From positions 1 to 28,949 of the forward strand of contig JBBQWS010000044.1 in NCBI GenBank assembly GCA_038210415.1: DNA of 28,949 bases, given 5' to 3'. Positions 14,681 to 22,717 of this stretch are shown piece after piece (position 1 is the first letter of the stretch; the number at the start of each line of letters is the position of its first letter). The notes below the pieces were generated by a model. It was not told where the DNA came from and did no database searches. It saw only the letters and a list, made by a program, of their open reading frames with translations. Made by a program: the position numbers and the translations under genes. Origin of the DNA: JBBQWS01 sp038210415 (GTDB taxonomy: Bacteria > Actinomycetota > Actinomycetes > Prado026).

Positions 14681-16743
14681 ACCGGATCACGACGTCGACC
14701 AGCGGTCCGTACGTCCACGCACTGGGTCTGCGGATCGCGGTGGTCGTCGTGGGGCTGGCCGGGCTGTACTCGCTGCCCGCGTCAGGGCTGGTCCAGCCGG
14801 CGCTGACGACCGTCTCGGCCCTGCTGTACGTCGCGGCGGCGTGCGCCAGCGTGCAGTACTCGTCGCCGGGCGGGCACAAGGCCCGCAAGGTGCTGAGCAT
14901 CGCCTGGCTGGTCAGCGTCGGCCTCTACGTCGGGATCACCTCGGCCTCGGGGCTCGCCGACAGCGGGCCGGCCGGGCTGGGTCCGTTGCTCGCCCTGCTT
15001 CTTGTCGGGCTGCACATCGCGCACGGGCTCGTGCTGAACAGCCGGCGCGACCTCCTCGTCGGGGTGACCGTGGGGCTGTTCATGCTGGTGCTGGCGTCGG
15101 GGCTCTCGCCGGGGCCGGCCGTCGCTGGCCCGCTCGTCGTGGGCTGGCCGGCTGCGGTCGTGTGCCTGGTGCTCGCCCACCGGGTGCAGGAGCTCGGGCT
15201 GGTCTCGGCAGTGGCCGACGTCCGCCGGCAACCAGGCGTTCCCCGGCCGGGGGTGCAGGGGGCACTCGTCGCACGGACCGCGGTGACGGTCGCCGTGTCC
15301 GTCCTCGTGGGGACCATCGTGTTCCTGTTGCTGCCGCAGCCGGACGGGCTCAGCGCTCGCAGCCGACTCCTCGGGGGCCAGCAGCCGGGGGACCAGCAGG
15401 GCAGCACTCCCGGCCGGGACGCCTCGTTCTACTCGGGCGGCTCGATGAACCTGAACGCCCGCGGTTCGTTGGGCAGCGACCCGGTGATCGACGTGCCCGC
15501 CGGGACCGGTGAGCTGTGGCGCAGCGCGGTGCTGGACGTCTACGACGGCACGAGCTGGAACGACTCCGGCCTGCTTTCTGCGAGCGGCGACCTCGTCGGC
15601 GGCGTCGCGCCGATCGACCCCGCCGACGGTGGGCTGCCGACCGGGCCGACGCTGACCGCGGACGTGCGGGCGTACGCCGCGTTCCAGGGCGTGGTCGCCG
15701 CGCCCGGGCGGGTCGTCCGGGTCGTCGCCGACTCGCCCGTGACTTCGCTCGGCGAGAGCGTCCTGTCGCTGACCCGGCCGCCCACCGGCCAGACCGCGTA
15801 CACGGTCACAGTGGTTCTGCCGGCGACGGGCTCCCGAGCGCTGACCGGGATCTCGGGTTCGGACCAGATCGACGGTCGCTTCACGCAGCTGCCGGCCGAG
15901 CTGCCCACGCGGGTACGCGAGCTCGCGGCGACGCTCACGGCCGGGGCGCCGAACCGCGCTGCTGCCGTCCGAGCGGTCGAGACCTACCTGCGGGCGAACG
16001 AGCGGTACGACCTCGCCTCCCCGGTGGCTCCGGACGGCGAGGACGCGGTCGACGACTTCCTCTTCACCTCGCACGCCGGCTTCTGCGAGCACTTCGCCTC
16101 TGCCGAGGCGGTGCTGCTGCGGGCCGCCGGAATCCCGGCCCGGCTGGCGACCGGCTTCGCGTACGGCCAGCCCCTTCAGGACGGACGGATCGTGATGCGC
16201 TCCGCGAACGCGCACGCGTGGGTCGAGGTCTGGTACCCGGGCGCGGGCTGGTCCCCGTCGGACCCGACAGCGGGTGCGGCGCTGGCACCCGCGAACACCT
16301 CGGTCCTTTCGCGGTTGACGTCGTGGCTGGGGTCGGTGCTGGGTTCGGCGTGGAGCCGGGCCCTGCTGGCCCTCGGTCTGGTGGCTCTTGGTCTGCTGGG
16401 CTGGCTCCTGGTACGGGTACGGTCCCGTCGCCTGCGGGCGGCGTACCCGCTGCCGACCGGTCCCCGGGAGCGGCCGACGCACCCGCTCTTCGCCGCGTTC
16501 GCCCGGCTCGAGGCCGCTCTGGTGGTCGTCGGGCGGCCGCGCGAACCGTCGGAGAGCCTCGCGGAGCTCGGTGGGAGGCTGCCCGATCCGGCCCTCGCGC
16601 CCGCCCTGCGCACGATGGAGCAGCAGTGCTACGCCCTTGTCCCGGTGCCCGTCGAGGACGCGCAGCACGCGGAACGAGCGCTGGACGATGCCGCCGCCCG
16701 GGTGATCTCGGGTTCGGTGGTTGCGTTTGTTACTCGCCGGTAG
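14677..16743 (+). CDS. Transglutaminase-like membrane protein (TgpA-type, DUF3488/DUF4129)
   Basis: 688 residues. The ATG at 14677 overlaps the DUF58 stop (ATGA); a frame open further upstream is only a shadow of the DUF58 gene. About six or seven N-terminal membrane helices (20-225) match the DUF3488 part. A long extracytoplasmic region follows, with the transglutaminase core: Cys470 in AGFCEHFASAEA, His513 in NAHAWVEVW and Asp529 in SPSDPT, so the papain-like triad is intact. One more helix (ALLALGLVALGLLGWLLV) leads to a DUF4129-like cytoplasmic tail. Family members are thought to act on envelope proteins or peptides. It is the third gene of the MoxR unit. Its TAG stop lies inside the first operator copy of the next gene. 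Confidence 0.92.
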   Translation: MNRITTSTSGPYVHALGLRIAVVVVGLAGLYSLPASGLVQPALTTVSALLYVAAACASVQYSSPGGHKARKVLSIAWLVSVGLYVGITSASGLADSGPAGLGPLLALLLVGLHIAHGLVLNSRRDLLVGVTVGLFMLVLASGLSPGPAVAGPLVVGWPAAVVCLVLAHRVQELGLVSAVADVRRQPGVPRPGVQGALVARTAVTVAVSVLVGTIVFLLLPQPDGLSARSRLLGGQQPGDQQGSTPGRDASFYSGGSMNLNARGSLGSDPVIDVPAGTGELWRSAVLDVYDGTSWNDSGLLSASGDLVGGVAPIDPADGGLPTGPTLTADVRAYAAFQGVVAAPGRVVRVVADSPVTSLGESVLSLTRPPTGQTAYTVTVVLPATGSRALTGISGSDQIDGRFTQLPAELPTRVRELAATLTAGAPNRAAAVRAVETYLRANERYDLASPVAPDGEDAVDDFLFTSHAGFCEHFASAEAVLLRAAGIPARLATGFAYGQPLQDGRIVMRSANAHAWVEVWYPGAGWSPSDPTAGAALAPANTSVLSRLTSWLGSVLGSAWSRALLALGLVALGLLGWLLVRVRSRRLRAAYPLPTGPRERPTHPLFAAFARLEAALVVVGRPREPSESLAELGGRLPDPALAPALRTMEQQCYALVPVPVEDAQHAERALDDAAARVISGSVVAFVTRR

Positions 16744-16777
16744 CACTATGTTACTGACGGGTGTTACTAGCCAGTAG
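16730..16777 (+). promoter_or_regulatory. Repeated operator TTACTnGCCrGTAG upstream of the acyl-CoA dehydrogenase
   Basis: TTACTCGCCGGTAG (16730-16743) and TTACTAGCCAGTAG (16764-16777) are near-identical 14-mers, each an imperfect dyad of the form TTACT-N4-AGTAA. A degenerate third half-match (TTACTGACGGGTG) starts at 16751. Copies start 34 bases apart, and the second ends 36 bases before the ATG at 16814. This is the layout expected for a TetR- or GntR-type fatty-acid regulator. The regulator gene is not in the window. Confidence 0.6.
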
Positions 16778-16813
16778 GCCATGAAGGCTGCGCTGCCGGG
16801 ACGAGGAAGAGCC

Positions 16814-18643
16814 ATGGGTCACTACAAGTCCAACCTCCGCGACATCGAGTTCACGCTGTTCGAGATGCTCGGCCGCGACCGGGTGCTCGGCACCGGACCG
16901 TACGCCGACATGGACGGCGACACCGCGCGCACCATCCTGAGCGAGGTCGAACGGCTCTCCACCGAGGTGCTGGCCGAGTCGCTGCTCGACTCCGACCGTA
17001 ATCCACCGGTCTTCGATTCGAAGACGCACTCCGTCACGCTGCCCGCGTCGTTCAAGGCCTCCTACCAGGCGTACGAGGACGCGGGGTACCAGCACCTCGA
17101 CCTGCCGCGGGAGATGGGCGGCACCCCCACGCCGCCATCGGTGCGCTGGGCGATCGCCGAGATGATCCTGGGCGCGAACCCTGCCGTTCACATGTACTCG
17201 TCGGGGGCCGCGTTCTCACACGTGTTCTGGATGCTCGGCACCGAAGAGCAGAAGCAGTGGGCGCAGGTCTGCGCCGACCAGGCCTGGGGCGCCACGATGG
17301 TGCTGACCGAGCCCGACGCCGGTTCTGACGTCGGCGCGGGCCGGGCCAAGGCCATCAAGCAGGACGACGGCTCGTGGCACATCGAGGGCGTCAAGCGCTT
17401 CATCACGTCGGCGGAGCACGACCTCACCGACAACATCTTCCACCTCGTGCTCGCCCGCCCCGAGGGCGCCGGCCCCGGCACCAAGGGGCTCTCGCTCTTC
17501 TTCGTCCCCAAGTTCTTCTGCGACTGGGAGACCGGTGAGACCAAGGGTCGCAACGGCGTGTACGTCACCAATGTCGAGAAGAAGATGGGGCTCAAGGTCT
17601 CGACCACGTGCGAGCTGACCTTCGGTGACAAGGAGCCCGCCGTCGGCTGGCTCGTCGGCGAGGTGCACGACGGCATCGCGCAGATGTTCAAGGTCATCGA
17701 GTTCGCCCGCATGATGGTCGGCACCAAGGCCATCGCAACGCTCTCGACCGGCTACCTCAACGCGCTCGACTACGCCAAGACCCGAGTGCAGGGCGCCGAC
17801 CTGACCCGCATGACCGACAAGGCCGCACCCCGCGTCACCATCACGCACCACCCCGACGTCCGCCGCTCGCTGATGACCCAGAAGGCGTACGCGGAGGGCA
17901 TGCGCGCCCTCGTCCTCTACACCGCATCGCTGCAGGACGACATCAGTATCAAGGAAGCCGCCGGCGAGGACGCCTCGTCCGACGACCGGCTCAACGACCT
18001 GCTGCTGCCGATCGTCAAGGGTTACGGCTCCGAGAAGTCGTACGCGCTGCTCGGCTCGGAGTCGCTGCAGATCTTCGGCGGGTCCGGCTACCTGCAGGAC
18101 TACCCGGTCGAGCAGTACATCCGCGACGCCAAGATCGACACCCTGTACGAAGGCACCACGGCGATCCAGGGGCTGGACCTGTTCTTCCGCAAGATCGTCC
18201 GCGACGAGGGCAAGGCGCTCACCCGTCTGCTGACCGACGTGCAGGACCTCGCCAAGGCCGACAGCGGCGGGACGCTCACGACCGAGCGCGCGCTGCTCGG
18301 CGCCGCACTCGAGGACGTCCAGGGCATGGTCGGGACGCTCGTCGGCTTCCTCACCACAGCGCAGTCCGATCCCGCGAACCTCTACAAGGTCGGCCAGAAC
18401 ACCACGCGGCTGCTCTACGCGCTCGGCGACCTGGTCGTCGCCTGGCTGCTGCTGCGGCAGGCCGAGGTCGCACTGGCGGCCCTGGCTGGCTCGCCCTCCG
18501 CGCGCGACCACGCGTTCTACACCGGCAAGGTCGCGGCCGCGTCGTTCTTCGCGCACCAGGTGCTGCCGCAGATCGCGGCCCAGCGAGCGATCGCGGAGTC
18601 GACCGACAACGCGCTGATGGACCTGCCCGAGGACGCGTTCTGA
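16814..18643 (+). CDS. FadE5-like acyl-CoA dehydrogenase
   Basis: 609 residues, close to the 611 of mycobacterial FadE5, which it follows closely from memory: GHYKSNLRDIEF at the N-terminus, GATMVLTEPDAGSDVGAGR, IEGVKRFITSAE, ARPEGAGPGTKGLSLFFVP, ARMMVGTKAIATLSTGYLNAL and the C-terminal AAASFFAHQVLPQ. It catalyses the FAD-dependent first step of fatty acid beta-oxidation, making the trans-2-enoyl-CoA. The catalytic base is Glu446 in LYEGTTAIQ. It belongs to the long ACAD type with an extra C-terminal helical domain. ATG 16814 has GAGGAAGA upstream; an ATG at 16781 is less likely because it lies just after the operator. It is monocistronic, bounded by the operator before and a hairpin after. 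Chain-length preference cannot be read from sequence. Confidence 0.92.
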   Translation: MGHYKSNLRDIEFTLFEMLGRDRVLGTGPYADMDGDTARTILSEVERLSTEVLAESLLDSDRNPPVFDSKTHSVTLPASFKASYQAYEDAGYQHLDLPREMGGTPTPPSVRWAIAEMILGANPAVHMYSSGAAFSHVFWMLGTEEQKQWAQVCADQAWGATMVLTEPDAGSDVGAGRAKAIKQDDGSWHIEGVKRFITSAEHDLTDNIFHLVLARPEGAGPGTKGLSLFFVPKFFCDWETGETKGRNGVYVTNVEKKMGLKVSTTCELTFGDKEPAVGWLVGEVHDGIAQMFKVIEFARMMVGTKAIATLSTGYLNALDYAKTRVQGADLTRMTDKAAPRVTITHHPDVRRSLMTQKAYAEGMRALVLYTASLQDDISIKEAAGEDASSDDRLNDLLLPIVKGYGSEKSYALLGSESLQIFGGSGYLQDYPVEQYIRDAKIDTLYEGTTAIQGLDLFFRKIVRDEGKALTRLLTDVQDLAKADSGGTLTTERALLGAALEDVQGMVGTLVGFLTTAQSDPANLYKVGQNTTRLLYALGDLVVAWLLLRQAEVALAALAGSPSARDHAFYTGKVAAASFFAHQVLPQIAAQRAIAESTDNALMDLPEDAF

Positions 18644-18669
18644 CCCGAGCCTGACCCGTCCGGAGCAAT

Positions 18670-18700
18670 CGGCCGCCCGTCCCTCAAGGACGGGCGGCCG
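18670..18700 (+). terminator. Strong hairpin terminator after the acyl-CoA dehydrogenase
   Basis: CGGCCGCCCGTCC (18670-18682) pairs perfectly with GGACGGGCGGCCG (18688-18700) around the loop CTCAA: 13 G/C-rich base pairs starting 27 bases after the stop. No T-tract follows, as is common for actinobacterial hairpin terminators. Confidence 0.8.
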
Positions 18701-18718
18701 AACGGTCGATAGGGGAGA

Positions 18719-18970
18719 GTGCTGACCCCTCCATCACCACGCGGTTCCACCTTTGCCGCCGTTCGCACCCTGCTCGCGAGCTCGGCTCTGCTCGCCGTCA
18801 CGGCGTACCTCCTGCTGGAGCGCAACCACGCCGAGGAGATCGGTGGCGGGTTGCGGGCCGGCCTCGACGTCGTCCGCGGTGACAGTGCGCTGAGCCCGGT
18901 GACCTGGCTGGCCGTGCTCGTGAGCGGCTACCTGCTCCTCACTGCCGCCAGGCTCCGGCAGCGGGCCTGA
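18719..18970 (+). CDS. Small two-helix membrane protein, unknown
   Basis: 83 residues. GTG 18719 follows AGGGGAGA very closely, so the Shine-Dalgarno spacing is short and the exact start is uncertain; no better in-frame start was found. Two hydrophobic stretches are seen: VRTLLASSALLAVTAYLLL and PVTWLAVLVSGYLLLTAA, separated by a charged loop with ERNHAEEIGGG. It ends in Arg-rich ARLRQRA. It lies 18 bases after the hairpin terminator and five bases before the next membrane protein, so the two are probably co-expressed. I recognise no family. Confidence 0.55.
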   Translation: MLTPPSPRGSTFAAVRTLLASSALLAVTAYLLLERNHAEEIGGGLRAGLDVVRGDSALSPVTWLAVLVSGYLLLTAARLRQRA

Positions 18971-18975
18971 CGGCC

Positions 18976-20043
18976 ATGGCCCGCCGGCCCCCGCACCGGT
19001 ACGGCTCCCGGACCCCCGTCGCCCAGACGAACCCCCGCCTCGTCGGCTACGGCGTCACCGGTTTCGTGCTGGGCACCTACGCCGCGCTGCAGCTGTTCAT
19101 CACCAGGTCGTCCGTGAACTTCCTCTGGTGGCGGGCCGAGCAGGTGCGCCAGCGGGAGCACTTCCGCTACCCGAAGGCGCCGGGTCCCGGTCCGGCCGGG
19201 CAGCCCACCTGGCAGGAGTGGGTTCCCACCGCCACGACGGCTGTCCTGGTCACCGCCGCGCTGGTCGGCCTCGCGATCCTGATCGTGCGATCCGGTCGCG
19301 GGATGTGGTTGCTGCTCGCCGCGGCGATCCCGTTGGTGCCGACCGAGCTGCTCCCCGGGGTCTGGGCACCGGCACTCGCGAACACCTCCGCGTACGCGCT
19401 CGTCTTCCCGCCGGGAGCGATCCAGCCGGACACGTTGTGGGCCTGGATGGAGGCCGCGCTGCAGTCGTTCGCCGTGGTCATCCCGGCGTTCGTGGTAGGT
19501 CGGCTGCTCCCGGTGCGGTCGCCGCGGGTCTGGGCCGGCGAAGTGCTGTGGCGGCTTGCTGCGCCCGCGGCGGCAGCCACGTCGTGGGTGCTGTGGACCA
19601 TGGCGGTCGGCCTCCCGGTCGACTGGGGGACTGCGGCCCGTCGGACGTTGCTGGTCACCATCGGCGCGTTGGTGGTCACCGGGACCAGCACCCGGTGGAA
19701 GGCGGTCGCCGGGCTTGCCGTGCTGCCGGCCGTCGCCGGCGGTTGGGTGACCTGGACGACGGACGTCTCGGGCGACGCGTCGGTGGTCGTCGCCCCGGAC
19801 GCACGCTGGTGGTCGGTGCTCGCGTTGCTGGGCGCGGTGTGGGTTCTCGGGCAGCCTTACGTCAGGGCCGGGGTGCACGCGGTGTGGCGGGTGTGGCGGA
19901 CCGCCCTCGCGAAGCAGTCCGGCGAGCTTGAGGTCGAGGAGAGAGCGGTCGAGGATGTCGTTCAGCTCGCCGAGCCCGAGCCGGTCAGCCCGCGTCGAGG
20001 CCGCGCAGCAGCAGCACCAGTCGGCGGTCGCCACCGGGCGTGA
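18976..20043 (+). CDS. Polytopic membrane protein, unknown
   Basis: 355 residues with about eight hydrophobic segments, including YGVTGFVLGTYAALQLFI, TAVLVTAALVGLAILIV, GMWLLLAAAIPLVPTELL, FAVVIPAFVVGRLL, ATSWVLWTMAVGL and WWSVLALLGAVWVLG. The N-terminus is basic (ARRPPHRYGSR), and a cytosolic-type loop WWRAEQVRQREHFRYPKAPG follows the first helix. The C-terminal 50 residues are charged, with an acidic ELEVEERAVEDVV stretch and an Arg/Ala-rich end. No known transporter or enzyme motif is seen. The last 59 bases run into the 3' end of the convergent thioredoxin/NHL gene. It is probably co-transcribed with the small membrane protein just upstream. Confidence 0.75.
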   Translation: MARRPPHRYGSRTPVAQTNPRLVGYGVTGFVLGTYAALQLFITRSSVNFLWWRAEQVRQREHFRYPKAPGPGPAGQPTWQEWVPTATTAVLVTAALVGLAILIVRSGRGMWLLLAAAIPLVPTELLPGVWAPALANTSAYALVFPPGAIQPDTLWAWMEAALQSFAVVIPAFVVGRLLPVRSPRVWAGEVLWRLAAPAAAATSWVLWTMAVGLPVDWGTAARRTLLVTIGALVVTGTSTRWKAVAGLAVLPAVAGGWVTWTTDVSGDASVVVAPDARWWSVLALLGAVWVLGQPYVRAGVHAVWRVWRTALAKQSGELEVEERAVEDVVQLAEPEPVSPRRGRAAAAPVGGRHRA

Positions 20044-21820
20044 CCCGCAGCGGGATCCCCCAGTCCTGCTGGTGCACATGGCAGGCGGGAAACTCGACTT
20101 CGCTCTGGTCGTCGCAGGACGCCGCGAACGCCGCGACGTGCAGCACCCCGCCGCCGACCTGGTCCGAGAGCGTCAGCTGGCGGTCCAAGGCCGACCCGCT
20201 GCCGCCACCGTCGACGACCAGCTCGGGCGGGGTCGACGAGACGAGCAGCCGGGTCGAGGGCCCGTACCGGTCGTCCAGCTTCTGCCCTGCCGGCGGTTCG
20301 AAGACGACGGCGACCTCGAACGCCCCGGCCGCGACATCGGTCGGCACGCGCTGGGTGCGGTCCGCCGTCGCCTCGACCTGGACGGCCTCGTCCGGCAGCC
20401 GGACCCGGGTCAGCCGGTGCGCTGCAGACTCGACGACGAGCAGGTGCCCGTCGACCACGAGCGCCCCGGAGGGCTCACGGAGGCCTGTCGCAAGGGTGCT
20501 CACCTCGTGCCGCGCCGGGTCGTACCGGCGGATCGAGTCGTTGTAGGTGTCTGCGACGGCCACCGATCCGTCGGGCAGCACGGTGACGCCGAGCGGGTGC
20601 TGAAGCAGGGCCTCTTCGGCCGGGCCGTCGCGGTGACCGAACTCGAAGAGTCCTCGGCCGACCTGGGTGAGCACGCTGCCACCGCGTACGTACCGGAGCG
20701 ACGACGTCTCGGAGTCGACCAGCCACAGCCGTTCGCCGTCACCGTCGTCGGGACCGACGGCGAGCCCGGACGTCTGTGCGAACCAGGCCTCGCTGACCGG
20801 TCCGTCACGAAGGCCCTCGTTGGTCGTGCCGGCAGCGACGGTCACCGAGCCGGTGAACGGGTCGAGGTCCCACAGCTGGTGGATGCCGGCCATGGCGATG
20901 CGCACGACGCGGGCCTCAGGTGACCAGGCGAGGTCCCACGGCGAGGACAACCGCTGCGTACCTTCGCCATGCATCCACTGCGCCCCGGTGCCGGCGAGGG
21001 TCGTGACCGTGCCGGTCGAGAGGTCGACCCCCCGGAGTGCGTGGTTCACGGTGTCGGCGACCACGACGTCGTAGCCGGTCGCTGCGGCGACGTCCGGTGG
21101 CAGCAGCGACAAGCCGTTCGGCTCGTTGAAGCGCGCGACGTCTGCGTTGCCGTCGACGAGCCCGCGCTCGCCGCTGCCGATCCGGCGGACGAGGGTCTCC
21201 CCGTCGGGGGCGAGCTCCGCAAGGCTGTGGTGGCCGGTGTCGGCGACCAGAATGTTGTTGCTGGCCAACAGGATCGCCTTAGCCGGGAAGCGCAGGGTCG
21301 TCGGCTGCGGCTCCGGCGGCACGAACGGTCCGTCGCCTCGGTGCAGCGTTCCCTTGGTCTCGTGCTCGGCGGCCAGCTCGGCGATCAACGAGTCGAGCCC
21401 GTGGGCGTGGCCCTCGCCGGAGAACTGGGCGACGACGTAACCCTCTGGGTCGACCAGCGCGAGCGTCGGCCACGCCCGGACGGCGTACGCGGACCACGTG
21501 GTGAGGTCGGGGTCGTCGAGCACCGGGTGGTGCACGTCGTACCGCTCGACGGCCGCCTCGACAGCCGCGTGGTCGGCCTCGTGGACGAAGTTGGGCGAGT
21601 GGACGCCGATGGTCACGAGCACGTCGGCGTACTTCGCCTCGAGCGGCCGCAGCTCGTCCAGGACGTGCAGGCAGTTGATGCAGCCGGAGGTCCAGAAGTC
21701 GAGCAGGACAATCTTGCCGCGCAGGCCTTGCAGGCTGAGGGGGACGCCGCCGGTGCCGAGCCAGCCGCCGCGGCCCACGAGCTCGGGGGCACGGACTCGG
21801 GCGCGTCGAGCTTCGGTCAC
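19985..21820 (-). CDS. Thioredoxin-like / NHL-repeat protein (NHLRC2-like)
   Basis: 611 residues, GTG start at 21820. Residues about 1-160 are a thioredoxin-like domain: KIVLLDFWTSGCINCLHVL has a CxxC (Cys47, Cys50) in the WTxxCINC form seen in NHLRC2 proteins, and AVRAWPTLALVDPEGYVV carries the cis-proline. Residues about 170-490 form a beta-propeller of NHL repeats, e.g. ILVADTGHHSLAEL, VVADTVNHALRGVDL and VAVADTYNDSIRRYDP. The C-terminal beta domain ends VTPGGDRRLVLLLRG. There is no signal peptide, so it is probably cytosolic. NHLRC2-type proteins are widespread from bacteria to humans; the enzymatic role is not established. It follows a nitrilase-superfamily gene on the same strand after 99 bases. 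Its 3' end overlaps the convergent membrane protein by 59 bases. Confidence 0.9.
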   Translation of the reverse strand: MTEARRARVRAPELVGRGGWLGTGGVPLSLQGLRGKIVLLDFWTSGCINCLHVLDELRPLEAKYADVLVTIGVHSPNFVHEADHAAVEAAVERYDVHHPVLDDPDLTTWSAYAVRAWPTLALVDPEGYVVAQFSGEGHAHGLDSLIAELAAEHETKGTLHRGDGPFVPPEPQPTTLRFPAKAILLASNNILVADTGHHSLAELAPDGETLVRRIGSGERGLVDGNADVARFNEPNGLSLLPPDVAAATGYDVVVADTVNHALRGVDLSTGTVTTLAGTGAQWMHGEGTQRLSSPWDLAWSPEARVVRIAMAGIHQLWDLDPFTGSVTVAAGTTNEGLRDGPVSEAWFAQTSGLAVGPDDGDGERLWLVDSETSSLRYVRGGSVLTQVGRGLFEFGHRDGPAEEALLQHPLGVTVLPDGSVAVADTYNDSIRRYDPARHEVSTLATGLREPSGALVVDGHLLVVESAAHRLTRVRLPDEAVQVEATADRTQRVPTDVAAGAFEVAVVFEPPAGQKLDDRYGPSTRLLVSSTPPELVVDGGGSGSALDRQLTLSDQVGGGVLHVAAFAASCDDQSEVEFPACHVHQQDWGIPLRVTPGGDRRLVLLLRGLDAG

Positions 21821-21919
21821 CAGCCCATCCTCGCAGGCCGGCGCCCGAGATCGCCTCCATCGCGACGCCGCTCAAGCGGGCGGCCCGCCGCTCCGCCGAC
21901 GCTCGCTCGCATCGGTTCC

Positions 21920-22690
21920 TCAGCTGCGGCGGTCGGCCAGCACCGGGAACGTCGCACGGGTCTTCGCCACAACGGACGGATCGAGCTCGACGACGAGCAC
22001 CTGCTCACCCAGCCCTGCCTCGGCGAGCACGACCCCCCACGGGTCGACGACGATGCTGCGACCGCCGAGGGTGACGCCGGCCTGCTCGCCGACGGTGTTG
22101 CATGCGACGACGAACGCCTGGTTCTCGATGGCGCGGGCCTGGGCCAGCAGGGTCCAGTGCGCGATGCGGGGGGTCGGCCAGGCCGCCGGCAGCAGGAAGA
22201 CTTCGGCGCCGAGGTCGAGCAGCCCGCGGAACATCTCGGGGAACCGCAGGTCGTAGCAGGTGGCGAGCCCCATGGTGAGGTCGCCGACCTCGACCACCAC
22301 CAGATCGTCACCGCCACGCAGGACGGTCGTCTCGCCGCCGGCGAAGCCGAACAGGTGCCGCTTGCGGTACGTCGCGGCCAGCGTGCCGTCGGGCCGCAGC
22401 ACGACGGAGGTGTTGAAGAGCCCGTCGGCCGAACGCTCGACGAGAGACCCACCGTGCAGCCAGACCCCGGCCGTCCGCGCGGCCGACGAGAGCGCAGCCA
22501 CGGTCGGCCCGTCGAGTGGTTCGGCGGTCGCCTCGAAGTCCTCGAAAGCGAACCCGCCCTGCACCCACAGCTCGGGCAGCACGACCAGGTCGGCGCCCTC
22601 CTGGGCAGACACGAGCGCCGCCGTGCGGGTCACCCGGTCGGCGATCGGCTCGGCCAGGTCGACCGACAGCTGGATCACATGAACGCGCAT
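21920..22690 (-). CDS. Carbon-nitrogen hydrolase (nitrilase superfamily)
   Basis: 256 residues. ATG 22690 gives MRVHVIQLSVD, the standard strand-1 start; the frame runs on upstream into the divergent gene, but that part is a shadow. The Glu-Lys-Cys triad is Glu40 (LVVLPELWVQGG), Lys110 (TYRKRHLFGF) and Cys145 (GLATCYDLRFPEMF). Also present are ARAIENQAFVVACN and GGRSIVVDPWG. Members cleave amides, carbamoyls or nitriles; the closest resemblance is to omega-amidase/Nit-like amidohydrolases, which remove ammonia from deaminated glutamine or glutathione. The exact substrate is not certain. It is divergent from the mycothiol-dependent isomerase gene, with only 27 bases between the starts. Confidence 0.9.
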   Translation of the reverse strand: MRVHVIQLSVDLAEPIADRVTRTAALVSAQEGADLVVLPELWVQGGFAFEDFEATAEPLDGPTVAALSSAARTAGVWLHGGSLVERSADGLFNTSVVLRPDGTLAATYRKRHLFGFAGGETTVLRGGDDLVVVEVGDLTMGLATCYDLRFPEMFRGLLDLGAEVFLLPAAWPTPRIAHWTLLAQARAIENQAFVVACNTVGEQAGVTLGGRSIVVDPWGVVLAEAGLGEQVLVVELDPSVVAKTRATFPVLADRRS

Positions 22691-22705
22691 GAGCCCATCA
22701 TTGCT

Positions 22706-22711
22706 TAGAGT
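22706..22711 (+). promoter_or_regulatory. -10-like TAGAGT in the 27-base divergent gap
   Basis: TAGAGT is followed by six bases (CTGGAG) and ATG 22718. This fits transcription starting at or very near the start codon. GGAG lies in the same six bases, so a short-leader message is the alternative. Confidence 0.4.
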
Positions 22712-22717
22712 CTGGAG

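Noticed and set aside
14782..16815. 677-residue minus-strand open frame opposite the transglutaminase gene
   Set aside because: Composition is a GC-strand shadow with no domain motifs; the plus strand encodes an intact Cys-His-Asp transglutaminase.
17216..18556. 446-residue minus-strand open frame inside the acyl-CoA dehydrogenase
   Set aside because: Shadow frame; the plus strand matches FadE5 throughout.
20969..22708. 579-residue plus-strand open frame opposite the NHL and nitrilase genes
   Set aside because: Spans two genuine minus-strand genes and shows no recognisable protein character.
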